NCBI RefSeq assembly: GCF_005434965.1
Contig: NZ_SKCI01000003.1
Location: 434,001-498,000 of the forward strand
DNA length: 64,000 nucleotides
Reading direction: 5' to 3'
Source: Marimonas lutisalis
GTDB taxonomy: Bacteria; Pseudomonadota; Alphaproteobacteria; Rhodobacterales; Rhodobacteraceae
Both the position numbers and the translations under genes were made by a program. The notes below the pieces were generated by a model that saw only the letters and a program-made list of their open reading frames with translations, was not told the DNA's origin and did not search any database. Positions 36,107-47,600 of this stretch are shown here, one piece after another; the stretch's first letter is position 1, and every line of letters starts with the position of its first letter.

Positions 36107-39100
36107 TCAGGTCCTCGCCATCCGGCGCCTGGCGCGCATTTCACGGCGTCGCGACATGGTATCGTCGCGTGGCGCCTGCGCTGCTGCGGCGTCCGGTCCG
36201 GGTGCGGCCGCCGGGCGCGTCTCCGCGCCCCCGGCCCCGGCCAGTTCGCGCACCCGCGCGGCCAACCCCTCCAGCGTCGGGAAGCGGAAGATATCGGTGA
36301 TCGCCAGCCGCGGCACCGCACAGCGCTCGCGGATCTCGCGGTGCGCCTGCACCGCCAGCAGCGAATGCCCGCCCAGGTCAAAGAAACTGTCGCGCGCGCC
36401 GATCCCGTCAACCCCCAGAACATGGGCCCAAACGGCAGCGATCTGTGCCTCGATGCTGTCGCCGGTCTGCCCCACTGGGGCCGCCGCCGCGCGCGTCGGC
36501 GCCACCTGCATCGGCGCCGGCAGCGCCTTGCGGTCGACCTTCTTGTTCGGCGTCAGTGGAAAGTCCTCCAGCCGCACGAAATGGCTAGGCACCATGAAGT
36601 CGGGCAGGTCGCGGCCCAGCGTCGCCTTCAGCGCGGCCTCATCGGGCGCACGGTCCGACAGCAGGTAGGCCACCAGCCGCACATCGCCGGGCGTGTCTTC
36701 GCGCGCCATCACCACAGCCTGACGGATGCCGGGCTGTTCGTGCAGGCGGGTTTCGATCTCGCCCAGCTCGATCCGATAGCCGCGCAGCTTCACCTGGTGG
36801 TCGGCCCGGCCCAGGAAATCCAGCTTGCCATCGGCGCGCCAGCGCACCAGGTCGCCGGTGCGATACATCCGGCCCCCATGATAGGGGTTCTCGACGAACC
36901 GCTCTGCCGTCAGCGCCGCGCGCTGCCAGTATCCGCGCGTCACGCCGGCACCGCCGATAAACAGCTCGCCGGGCACGCCCACCGGCACAGGCTGCATGTC
37001 CGCGTCCAGAACATAGACCTGCGTGTTGGCGATCGGCGTGCCGATATTGACCACTCCTTCGCCCGGCCCGGCGGTTTCCGTGGTCGACCAGATCGTCGTT
37101 TCGGTCGGGCCATACATGTTCTCGATTCTGGCATCGGTGACCCGGCTGAAATCTTCCACCAGGTTGCCCGGCAGCGCCTCGCCCCCGATCATCAGGTGTT
37201 TCACCCGGCCCAGCGCCATGCGCGATTCCTCGTTCATCGCGATCATCCGGGCCAGGCTGGGGGTGCATTGCAGGTGGCTGACGCCGTGGCGCACGATCTG
37301 CGCCGCGATAGAGAAATCATCCTCGGCCATGCCCTCTGCCAGGTTCGCGCGCCGGTGCACCTCGGCCAGGCGCGGCAGGCTTTCAAGCACCAGGTCCGGC
37401 TCGATGCCATAATCGATCAGGCAGCCGATCTCGGTCACCCCGATCCGTTTGAGTTGTTCGACCCGATCCAGGCAATCCTCGACCGTGCCGAACAGGCCGG
37501 AATCCTCGAAATAGCGCAGGAAGGCGAACTCGAGGATCCCCTCCAGGTCCTCCTCGGTCAGCGTGTCGAGGTCCAGCTCGAACGGGTTGTCCACGCCCTT
37601 GGGCCGTTTGAAGGCCGGGAAGGTCCAGGCATATTGCTTGATCAGCACCGCCGCCGCACCCAGGTAATCCTTCATCGGTCCGCGGGCGATGTCGCGCGCC
37701 TTTTCGCGCGTCTCGTCCACATAGGTGTGCAGCATCAGCGTGACGTTGAAATCCTCGGGGTCATGCCCGTTGTCGCGCAGCGCCTGGTGGTAGATCCCGA
37801 TCTTCTCGCCCACCTCGTCGATCGACTGGCCCAGCAGGTGGGTCAGCACGTTGGCCCCGATCTCGCCCGCCTCTTTCCAGGTCTGCGGATTGCCCGCGAT
37901 GGTCAGCCAGATCGGCAGTTCCTTCGACACCGGGCGCGGCTGGGTCAGCACCGCGCAGTCCTTGCCACTGCCGTTGGGAAATTCCACCGTCTCGCCGCGC
38001 CAGAGCGCGCGCAGCTTTTCGATCGTGTCGAACATCGCCGTCTTGTTGTTGGGCGGCGCGTTTTCCGGGCGCAGGACGAAATCATCGGGCTGCCAGCCGC
38101 TGGCGATGCCCAGCCCCGCGCGCCCCTCGGTCAGATTGTCGATCACCGCCCAGTCCTCGGCGATGCGCAGCGGATGGTGCAGCGGCGCCACGCAAGAGCC
38201 TGAGCGCACGGAAATATTCTGCGTCACCGCCGCCACCGCGGCGCCGGTCACCGCCGGGTTCGGATAGGGCCCGCCGAAGGCCGCGAAATGCCGCTCGGGC
38301 GTCCAGACCGCGGAAAACCCGTTGGCATCAGCGAATTTCGCGCCTTCCAGCAGCATCCGGTATTTCTGCTTGCCCGGGCCGTCATCATTGCCCCAGTAGA
38401 ACAGCCCAAACTCCATGCCCTTGCCGGTCATCGCGATCCGGCCCTGGCTGACCAGCGTGCGGTTTTCGTCGCCCGACAAGACCAGCTTGAACCCGCGCGC
38501 CAGCGTCCAGAAGAGCTCGAGCACCGAGATATCGAAGGAAAGCGAGGTGACGGCCAGCCAGACGCTGCCATCCTCGTGCGGGATACGCCCGTCCATGCCG
38601 GTAAAGAAATTCGACACATTTCGATGTTCGACCATCACGCCCTTGGGCTTGCCGGTCGAGCCGGAGGTATAGATCAGATAGGCCAGGTCCTCGCCGCGCA
38701 CGCCGCTTGCAACATTGTCTTCGGGCGCCTTGGCCAGCCGCGGATCGGCATCCAGCACCAGCCGCGCCGCGCGCCCCTCGGGCAGTTGCCCGGCAATGGC
38801 CTGCGTGGTCACGATCACCGGGGCGCCGCTGTCCTCGACATAAAGCTTGATGCGATCGGCGGGGTAATTCGGATCGAGCGGCACATAGGCGCCCCCCGCC
38901 TTCAGGATACCCAGCGCCCCCACCAGCAGATGGGCGGAACGTTCGGTCGCCAGCCCCACCAACGTGCCGGGTGTCACGCCCATATCCCGCAGCACATGCG
39001 CCACGCGGTTGGCCCGCGCATTCAGCTCGGCATAGCTCAGGCTTTCGCCTTCGAAGACCAGCGCGGTCGCCGCGGGCGTGCGTGCCACCTGCGCCTCGAA

Positions 39101-40660
39101 CGCCTGGTGGATGCAAAGCGCGGGGTCATAGGCGGTTTCCGTGGCGTTCCAGCCGTTCAGCACCAGCTCGCGCTCGGCTTCGGGTAGTACCGGCAGATCG
39201 GCGGGCGCCATATGGGCCGCGCCGTCGATCCCGGCCAGGTGTTCCAGACGCTTCGCCCACAACAGCGCCAGCGCCTCGCTGGCCCGGCGGCCATCATAGT
39301 GGATCGCCTCGGGCGTGATCGTCAGGGCCGTGCCGTCGATCAGACCACCATTGTCGGCCAGCCCGATCTGCGGCATTTGGATCAGGCCGATATCGCGGTC
39401 ACGCGCCTGAAGATCCAGCGCGAAGCACGGGAATTCGCGTGCTTTTTCCAGTTCGTCGCCCGCCCTTAACGGCACCCAGCGGCTGGCATAGCCCGGGGCC
39501 GGTTCCGCGCCGGGCGCGGCATAGGCCAGGTCGGCCACGCCATGTTCGGCCAGCGCGGCGGCCAGACCGGCCGCGAGTGTCAGAACCGCGTCGCCCTGCA
39601 GCCCGGTGGCCAGCGGCACCTGGCCCGCCGCGCCCTGTGCGCCACCGCCCGCGATCTCGGCCGGCGCCAGCGCACGCAGGCGCGCGCGCCAAAGTTCATC
39701 GCCGCGCGCCGCCTGGGCCATTGCCTTGTCCAGCCGCGCGCGCGTCTCTTCGTCAGGCGAGGCCAGCACATCGCCTTCGGCCACCAGCGCGGGCAGCACC
39801 ACGTCGCCGCCGCAGATCGCCGTTACGCCCTGCAAGACCACCGGCACCGTCGCCGTCGCCACGCGAATGGCGCTGTCGTCCACATCCAGCACCGTGCCCG
39901 GCACCGCCTGCGGCGCGGGCTCGCGCGGGATGCGCGCGCCTGAGACCAGCAGAACCTGCCCGCCCGCCTCGATCTTGGGCGCGCTCAGCGGGTTCCAGTA
40001 AGGCCCGTGATCCAGCGCGCGCACCATGCGCAGGATCTCGTCCGCGGGTTTGGCGAAATCGATCCTTGCGGCTGCTTCGGGCCGTTTCAGCCGGCCGAAA
40101 TAGCTGCGCTGGCCCAGGTCCTGCCCCGTCACCGGCACCTCGGCGCGCGACAGCTTCTCCAGCACCGCCCCGAACGAGCCGATGGCGGCCTCGTAGCACT
40201 TGGTGTTCAACGTCAGCGCGGTATCGGCCTCGGTGATGTCGAACATCACCTGCTCGATGATCCCGCCGGTGTCGGCCTTGGCCTCGATCATGTGCCAGGT
40301 GATGCCGTGCTTCCGCTCCCCGTTCATCTGCGCCCAAACCGGCGCGTTCAGCCCGGCATAGGCGGGCAGCGGGCCATCGTGGAAATTCACTGCCCCGCGT
40401 TTCGGCAGGGCCAGAACCGCATCGGGCAGCATGTCGAGATTGGCAATCGACAAGAGCCAGTCATGCGGCCGATCGGCCAGCCGTTCGGCCAGCCCCGCGC
40501 CGGGCGCGATCACCGGTAGGCCGCGGCCCTCGGCCCAGCCCGCGATGTCGGGGTTGCGTGTCACCACCGCCGCCAGCCGGTGACCGGCCTCAAGCAGCTT
40601 TTCGCTGCACTGGATGGCCAGGCTTTCGTTGCCGATGACGATCATGGTTTGCGCAGACAT
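36107..40660 (-). CDS. NRPS: formyltransferase - adenylation (with inserted luciferase-like monooxygenase) - PCP
   Basis: 1517 residues. Residues 1 to about 300 are a methionyl-tRNA-formyltransferase-like domain with catalytic Asn92, His94 (NFHDGPLPAYAG) and Asp130 (KADTGGII). A short stretch at 440-480 looks like the end of a condensation domain. The adenylation domain begins near 515 (YTSGSTGKPKG at 664) and is interrupted after A4 (SFDISVLE) by a flavin-dependent luciferase-like monooxygenase (about 748-1100; FGLFYWGND, GIASGWQPDDF). It resumes before A5 (NMYGPTETT, 1181) and ends at NKKVDR (1372). PCP 1400-1475, Ser1433 in LGGHS. The pocket reads D710-I-L-Q-M-G-M-I-W-K1374, close to the glycine code. 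No thioesterase. ATG 40660 overlaps the GT2 stop. Confidence 0.92.
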   Translation of the reverse strand: MSAQTMIVIGNESLAIQCSEKLLEAGHRLAAVVTRNPDIAGWAEGRGLPVIAPGAGLAERLADRPHDWLLSIANLDMLPDAVLALPKRGAVNFHDGPLPAYAGLNAPVWAQMNGERKHGITWHMIEAKADTGGIIEQVMFDITEADTALTLNTKCYEAAIGSFGAVLEKLSRAEVPVTGQDLGQRSYFGRLKRPEAAARIDFAKPADEILRMVRALDHGPYWNPLSAPKIEAGGQVLLVSGARIPREPAPQAVPGTVLDVDDSAIRVATATVPVVLQGVTAICGGDVVLPALVAEGDVLASPDEETRARLDKAMAQAARGDELWRARLRALAPAEIAGGGAQGAAGQVPLATGLQGDAVLTLAAGLAAALAEHGVADLAYAAPGAEPAPGYASRWVPLRAGDELEKAREFPCFALDLQARDRDIGLIQMPQIGLADNGGLIDGTALTITPEAIHYDGRRASEALALLWAKRLEHLAGIDGAAHMAPADLPVLPEAERELVLNGWNATETAYDPALCIHQAFEAQVARTPAATALVFEGESLSYAELNARANRVAHVLRDMGVTPGTLVGLATERSAHLLVGALGILKAGGAYVPLDPNYPADRIKLYVEDSGAPVIVTTQAIAGQLPEGRAARLVLDADPRLAKAPEDNVASGVRGEDLAYLIYTSGSTGKPKGVMVEHRNVSNFFTGMDGRIPHEDGSVWLAVTSLSFDISVLELFWTLARGFKLVLSGDENRTLVSQGRIAMTGKGMEFGLFYWGNDDGPGKQKYRMLLEGAKFADANGFSAVWTPERHFAAFGGPYPNPAVTGAAVAAVTQNISVRSGSCVAPLHHPLRIAEDWAVIDNLTEGRAGLGIASGWQPDDFVLRPENAPPNNKTAMFDTIEKLRALWRGETVEFPNGSGKDCAVLTQPRPVSKELPIWLTIAGNPQTWKEAGEIGANVLTHLLGQSIDEVGEKIGIYHQALRDNGHDPEDFNVTLMLHTYVDETREKARDIARGPMKDYLGAAAVLIKQYAWTFPAFKRPKGVDNPFELDLDTLTEEDLEGILEFAFLRYFEDSGLFGTVEDCLDRVEQLKRIGVTEIGCLIDYGIEPDLVLESLPRLAEVHRRANLAEGMAEDDFSIAAQIVRHGVSHLQCTPSLARMIAMNEESRMALGRVKHLMIGGEALPGNLVEDFSRVTDARIENMYGPTETTIWSTTETAGPGEGVVNIGTPIANTQVYVLDADMQPVPVGVPGELFIGGAGVTRGYWQRAALTAERFVENPYHGGRMYRTGDLVRWRADGKLDFLGRADHQVKLRGYRIELGEIETRLHEQPGIRQAVVMAREDTPGDVRLVAYLLSDRAPDEAALKATLGRDLPDFMVPSHFVRLEDFPLTPNKKVDRKALPAPMQVAPTRAAAAPVGQTGDSIEAQIAAVWAHVLGVDGIGARDSFFDLGGHSLLAVQAHREIRERCAVPRLAITDIFRFPTLEGLAARVRELAGAGGAETRPAAAPGPDAAAAQAPRDDTMSRRREMRARRRMART

Positions 40661-41673
40661 CACGATTTTCCTTCCCGCAGGGCGGCCTTGCCGCCCGGTT
40701 TGCCGCCGCGTGCCCCCGGCGCGGCAAAAAGTGCCTTCAGGTCGTGGGCGATCAGGTGCCGCAGGAAATGCGGCGGATCGACCAGCCCGCGCCGCTGCAG
40801 CAGCGACCGCAGGCGATAGAACAGGCCCCCCGCCACATGCGCCAGCGTCGCCAGCGCGGCATAGGCGCGCCCGTGGTTCTTCACGAAGTAGTGCCACCGG
40901 CTGTTCAGCCAGTATTCCGGAATCCGGTCCCAGGCCTTCATGCCCGTGCTGACCGAACCGATATGCGTGACCCGGCTTTCCACCACGTAATGCGTGGGCC
41001 AGCCCGCCAGCGCGGCGCGGCGGCACAGGTCGGTTTCTTCGAAATAGAGGAAAAACGTCTCGTCGAAGAGCCCGATCTCATCCAGCACCCCGGCCCGCAT
41101 CATCATGCTGGCGCCTGCCAGCCAGTCGACCGCGCCGCTCTGATCGGGCACCGGCAGCGGCACCACGTGATCGGCCAGCATCCGCGTCACCGGACCGAAC
41201 CGGATCGCGCCTTCCAACTCGCTCAGCACCCCGGGAAAGCGGAAAGCAGTGACATGCGTGTCCTGTTCCGGCCCATGTATATAGCTGCCCGCGAACCCGA
41301 CCTTGGGATGACGCTCCAGATAGTCCAGAAGGTGGCGGATCGCGCCGTCGTCGGGAAAGGCGTCGGAGTTCAGGATATAGTAGAAATCGGGTGTCGTGCC
41401 GTCACTCATTCCCGCACGGATGCCGAAATTCATCCCTGCGCCGAACCCGCCATTGCGCCCCGATTGCAGCACCCGCACCTTCTTGTCGGTCTCGGCCCAG
41501 CCCTTCTGTGCTACGCCCTGCTGCAAGGTTTCGAACGACCCGTCACCGCTGTCATTGTCGACGATCACCAGCTCGCCCTCGATCCCCTCCATCTCGCGCA
41601 GCGCGGCCTCGGCCGCCTCCAGCGTCATCGCGGCGGTGCGATAGTTCAGGATGATGGTCAGAACCCGTGCCAT
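40660..41673 (-). CDS. Glycosyltransferase family 2 (rhamnosyltransferase-like) within the PKS-NRPS operon
   Basis: 337 residues, GT-A fold. TIILNYRTAAMTLEAAEAAL and ELVIVDNDSGDGS at the start, NGGFGAGMNFGIR, the DxD-like YYILNSDAFPDDG, and LFDETFFLYFEETDLCRRA as the ED-rich catalytic segment; this pattern is common in WbbL-type rhamnosyltransferases. It starts 3 bases after the PKS stop and overlaps the NRPS start by ATGA, so it is translated together with both megasynthases. That suggests the peptide-polyketide product or its carrier lipid is glycosylated, but the gene may simply belong to the polysaccharide pathway. Confidence 0.87.
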   Translation of the reverse strand: MARVLTIILNYRTAAMTLEAAEAALREMEGIEGELVIVDNDSGDGSFETLQQGVAQKGWAETDKKVRVLQSGRNGGFGAGMNFGIRAGMSDGTTPDFYYILNSDAFPDDGAIRHLLDYLERHPKVGFAGSYIHGPEQDTHVTAFRFPGVLSELEGAIRFGPVTRMLADHVVPLPVPDQSGAVDWLAGASMMMRAGVLDEIGLFDETFFLYFEETDLCRRAALAGWPTHYVVESRVTHIGSVSTGMKAWDRIPEYWLNSRWHYFVKNHGRAYAALATLAHVAGGLFYRLRSLLQRRGLVDPPHFLRHLIAHDLKALFAAPGARGGKPGGKAALREGKS

Positions 41674-41676
41674 ACC

Positions 41677-44600
41677 CTACTCCGCCGCATGCGGCTTCAG
41701 CGGAAGTGCTGCCACCCGCGCGGCCCGCGCCGCCGGGTTCTCGGCATCCTCGATCGCGCGTTTCATCCGCGCGGCCAGAACCCGCACATTGGGCTCCAGC
41801 ACCATGGAATCGTGATCGCCCGGCACCTCGACCACCTCGACCAGCGGCGCATATGGCGTCCAGTCGTTGTCATGGGTGACATAGGCGCGCTCCGAGTTGA
41901 CCCAGCGGCCCTCGCCCACCTGCCACTTGCCCACAAGCGGCGGCCGGAACAGCGCCAGCGGCCCATCCCAGGGTTTCAGCTCGTATTGCGCCACCGCGCC
42001 CAGGAAGGCCTGTTCGATCGCGGTGTTGTGGAACGCGGTCTCGGTGGCCTCGGCGGGCGCGGCCACCGGCGCGCGGCGTTTCTCAATTTCCCAGCGGACG
42101 CGGCGCGCCAGCCATGTGAACGGATAGGCAAAGCCGCCCGCCTTCAATTCCTGCAGCTGGATGCGCAGCCGGTCCCCGCCGCTCAGCGGGCGGCGCTGCG
42201 GCAGCGGCGTGTCCAGCATCACCAGCATCGCCACCTCGTCGCCCGCCGCCTTCAGCTGCTGGGCGATTTCATAGGCGATGATGCCGCCGCCGGAAAACCC
42301 GCCCAGCATATAGGGCCCCTTGGGTTGCACCTGGCGGATCTCAACCAGGTAATCGCGCGCGGCCTCGGGGATGGTGCGGTGCGGTTCGTCTTCGCCGTAA
42401 AGGCCACGGGCCTGCAGGCCATAGAAGGGACGATCGGTGCCCAACAGATGCGCCAGGTGCCGCAGGTTCAGCACGTTGCCGAACATCCCCGCCACCAGGA
42501 AGAAGGGCCGCCGCGGCCCGCCTTCACCGGCATGCATCGGCACGATATGGGTGAACCGCCGTTCCGGGCTTTTCGGCACGTCGCCGGCCGGGGCACCACC
42601 TTCGCTCTCGGCGCTGACCCCTTCGGCGGCGATCATTTCCGCACATTTGCGAATGGTCGGCGCCTCGAACAGCACCGAGATCGGGAAATCCACGTCCCAG
42701 GTTTTCTTCACCTGCGCAAAGAGCCGCACGGCGATCAGGGAATGCCCGCCCAGATCAAAGAAATTGTCCTCGGCGCCCACCTGTTCCACGCCCAGAAGCG
42801 CGCTCCAGAACTGCGCCAGCTTCTGCTCGATCGCCCCCTCGGGCGGCACGTAATCATTGTCCAGATCCGGCCGCTGGAAGGTCTGCGCCTCGCCCTCCTC
42901 GGCGCCGGTATCGGCGGCCTGGCGGATCAGGTCATGCAGGTCGAGCGAGGAGACCACCACCTGGCTTGCGCCCATGCCCAGCGCGCGCAGGAACGCCTCG
43001 GCGCCTTCCTCGGGGCGAATGCCCTGGCCCAGGTTGTGGCGCAGGCGCTCCTCGGCGGGCGAAAGCGGGCGGTTGGCCTGCGTGTCGGGGAATTCCAGGT
43101 CCCTGGCCGATGGCTCGGGGATCAGACGCGCGTCCGCCTCGATCCGCCGGATCGAGAAATTGTGCACCTCGACGCAGACATTGCCCTGCGCGTCGCAGAT
43201 CGTGATATCGAAACTGGCCGCGCCCGCCGCGGCGCGGTTTTCGCCCGCGTTGCGCACCCAGCTGACAACCTCGCCCGGCAGCGGGCGGAACACCCGCACC
43301 GCGCCGTAGGACACAGGCACCCATAGATGCGACGGCTCATAGCCCTCAATCAGTTCCATCGCCCAGCCGGTGCCCAGGTCCATCAGGCCCGGCGAGAGGC
43401 GATAGCCCTCCTCGCGCAGCGCCTCGGGCAGGCGCAGCCGGGCCACGCCTTCCCCGTCGCCCAGCGCCGTACGGGTCAGAACCCGCCAATGCGCGCCGAA
43501 ATTCAGATGCGCCTCCTGCGGGCTGCGCAGCGTGCGGCCCGGCTCGGCCTCGCGCTCCGCGCCACAACGCGCCTCGAGCGTGGCCAGGTCCACCGGATCC
43601 GGCGCGGCCATCGGCAGGATCGCCAACGTCGCCTGTGCGTTGGTCTCGAACCCGTGCCGCTCGTCCACGGTGCGGGCCGATTGCACGTTCATCGCGTATC
43701 CCAGATCATCACGGCGCAGGGTCACCCGCATTTCGCGCGGCGCATGATCGCTGACATCCAGCGGGCGCAGGAAATATAGGTCCCGTATCTCGAACGGCCC
43801 GGTTTCCCCTTGCGCCTCAAGGGCTTGCGCCGCGATTTCCAGATAGCCGGTGCCGGGCAGCAACGCCTCGTTCTCGGCCGTGCGATGCTCGCCCACCACC
43901 CAATGCGCGGTGGACAGCTCGGTCTTGAAAAGGCGGTTGCCGTCACGGTCGAAGGTCGCCGCGTCCAGAAGCGGCGGATCAACCTGATGCTCACTCTGGT
44001 CGGGCTCCTCCTGCCCCACGCCCAGCGCATCGGCGGCCATGCCGACCTCGGCCCAGATGCCCCAGTTGATGGCCACGACGCGCGTCTTGTCGTCCGCGCG
44101 GGACTTGGCATAGGCGTTCAGGTATTCGTTTGCCGCCACGTAATCGACCTGCCCCACCGGCGCCGTCACGGTGGACGAGGATGAAAACAGCACCATGAAA
44201 TCCAGGGAACCATCCGGGAATAGCTGGTCCAGAACCTGCGTGCCATGGATTTTCGGCGTGAACACGTCCTCGACCGTCATCGGCGATTTCGCCAGCAGCG
44301 GCTCATCCGCGATGACGCCGGCGGCATGGATCACCCCGTTGACCGGGCCAAAGCGCATCTGCACCTGCTCCAGCGCACCGCGCATCTCCTCCACGTTCGA
44401 CACGTCGGCGGCGACAACCATCACCTGCCCGCCCAGCGATTCCAGCTTTTCGACCGCGGCAATCCGCCTCGCGGTGGCGTCATGCGCGCCGAACCGGCGG
44501 GCATAGCCCTCCCATTCGTCACGCGGCGGCAGCGGCGTACGCGCCATCAGCACGATCCGCGCATGGCTCTCGCGCACCAGCCGCTCGGCCAGGGTCAGCC

Positions 44601-47600
44601 CGATGCCGCCGAACCCGCCGGTGATCAGGTAAACGCCCTCCTGTCGCAGCGCGACAGGCGCCGCGCCCTCGGCCTCCAGCGCCTTCGGCCGGAACACCTG
44701 TTCATAGCGCCGCGCCCCGCGCAGCGCCGCCACGGCGCTGGCCGGTTTCGCGAATATCTCTTCCAGAACCCGCTCGGCCAACTCCGACAGGTCGGCGGTG
44801 CCCCGGCGCGGAACCTCGGGCAATTGCAGGTCCAGCGTTGTCACCGTGACGCCCGGCAATTCACGCGGGATCACCCGCGCCGGGCCCTGCATGGTCAGCT
44901 TCTCCGGATACTCCAGCGTCTCGCCCTTCACCTGGGCCGCGCCGGTGGTGAAACAGGTGATATGCACGCCGGGCCATTCCGCCCCGGCCATCGCCTGCGC
45001 CAGGAACATCAGCGAATAAAAGCCCTGTTCCTGGTTGCGATGGAAGAAAGACGATCCGGGGCGATGCTCCTCGCCCCGTGTCACCAGCCAGAAATGCGCG
45101 ATCCGCGTCGGCACCCAGTCCTTCGCACCCAGCGCCGCGATCAGCGCGTCATAGCCTTCGCGCCCGCGTTCGGGGCTCAGGACATAACCGCCCTCGCCAT
45201 CCGGGCCAAAGGCATCGCCTGCCCGCACGGTCATCACATCCTGGCCCGCCGCGCGCAGCCGATCCACCGCCGCCCGGCCCAGCCCGGTGTCATCGACAAA
45301 GACCAACCAGCGTTCCCGAGGCGCATCCGTCAGTGTGCTGACATCCACGTCGCAATCCGCCGCCACCGGCTTCCACGCGGGCACATAGCCCCAGTCCTCC
45401 AGGACATCCGTGCGCATCAAATGCGTCGGCACCGCCTCGGCGCCGCGCGCCTCGCCGGGTTCGATGAAATAGGGTTTGCGCTGGAAGGCATGGCCGGGCA
45501 GCACCACGCGGTTGCGCCGCGCCGCGCCCCAGATCTGGCTCCAGTCGAAATCGCCGCCCATGGCCCAGACCCGGCCCAGCTGCGCGATGAAATATTCGTC
45601 ATCCGGCATGTGGTCATCCGGGTGGCGCAGGGCTGAAATCACCTGCTCGCGATGCACGTCCGGGTGCTGGGCGGCAAGCGAAGACAATGCCTTGCCCGGC
45701 CCCATCTCGATGTAGATCCGCTCGCGCCGCGCGCTCAGCCGGTCGATGCAATCGGCAAAGAGCACCGTGCCGCGCAGATGCGCCACCCAGTAATCGGGGT
45801 CGGTCGCCTGTTCGGGCGTGATTTCCTGCCCCGTCCGGTTCGAGATGAACGGGATCCGCGGCGGATTGAGCGGGATCGCCCGCAGGTAATCGCCAAAACG
45901 CGACAGGATCGGCTCAAGCATCCGGGAATGCGCGGCAATGTCGATCTGGATGCGCTGACAGTCGATGTCCTGCGCCTCCAGCCGTTGCTGCAGGTCGTCC
46001 AGCGCCGCCTGTGGGCCACTGGCCACGCTCAGCCCCGGCGCATTCACGCCGGCCAGGTCCAGGTCATCGCCCAGATGCGCCTTCAACTCTTCGGCCGGCA
46101 ATGAGACCGACAGCATGCCACCCGCCGGCACCGTATCAAAGAGCGTGCCGCGCAGATGCACCAACCCGATGCAATCCTCGAAACTCATCACGCCAGCCAG
46201 GCAGGCCGCCGTGTTCTCGCCCATCGAATGGCCAACCAGCACGTCCGGCGCCACACCCCAGCTCATCCACAGCTGCGCCAGCGCGTATTCGGTGATCATG
46301 ATCAGCGGCAGTTGCACCGACGGGCGCTTCAGCGCCGCGTCCGCCGCCGCCTCCTGGCCCTCTTCGGGCAGCCACAGCGCTTTCAGGTCATAGTCGAGCC
46401 GCGGTTGCAGCACCTCAAGGCCCCGGTCCATCCACTCGGCAAAGACCGGCTCGGTCTCGTACAGATCGCGGGCCATGCCGGCATATTGCGCCCCGCCGCC
46501 CGGAAACATGAACACGGTATCGGGCCGGTCGCCCGCCACCGCATGGGTAAACACCCGGCGCGGATCGTTTTCTTCCAGCATATCAGCGGCTTGGACTGCG
46601 TTCTCCGCCACCAGAACGCGGCGTTTCTCGAATGCGCGACGGCCTTCTTTCAGCGTCCAGGCGACATCGGCCAGCGGCTCGTCGGGGTTGGCGCGCAGAT
46701 GCGCCGCCAGCCGCTTCGCACCCTCGTCCAGCGCCGCCTTCGAGCGCGCCGACAGAACCAGCAACTGGAACGGCCAATCGCTTTCTTCGCTGGCCGCGCG
46801 CTCGGGCGCTTCCTCCAGCACCACATGCGCATTGGTGCCGCCCACGCCCAGGCTGTTCACACCCGCCCGGCGCGGCCCCTTGCGCCGGCCCCAGGGCGTC
46901 AGCGTGTCGTTCACCCGGAACGGCGAATGCTCGAAATCGATCGTCGGGTTCGGGCTCTCGTATCCCAGCGATGGCGGCATCTGCCTGTGATGCAGCGCCA
47001 GCGAGGTCTTGATCAGGCTCGCCACCCCGGCAGCCGTGTCCAGGTGGCCGATATTGGTTTTCACCGATCCGATCCGGCAATACCCGGTCTCATTCGTGGT
47101 CCGGCGGAATGCCTCGGTCAGGGCGGCCACCTCGATCGGGTCGCCCAGGTAGGTGCCGGTGCCGTGGCATTCCACGTAATCCACCGTGTCGGCGGGCACC
47201 TCTGCAATCGCCTGCGCCTCGGCCACGGCGGCCGCCTGCCCGTCCACGCTGGGCGCCAGGTACCCGGCCTTGGCCGCGCCGTCATTGTTGACCGCGCTGC
47301 CCTTGATCACAGCCCAGATGTGATCGCCATCGGCGATCGCATCCTCCAGCCGGCGCAGCACCACCGCACCCGCACCCGATCCGAACACCGTGCCCTCGGC
47401 GCGGGCGTCGAACGCGTGGCAATGGCCGTCGGGCGACAGGATCTCGCCCTCCTTGTAGACATAGCCATGCCCCTGCGGCAGCTCGATCGTCACGCCGCCC
47501 GCGATCGCCATGTCGCATTCGCCATTCAGCAGCGCCTGCGCCGCGTAGTGCGTCGCCACCAGCGAGGTGGAACAGGCCGTCTGCAGCGAAATCGACGGGC

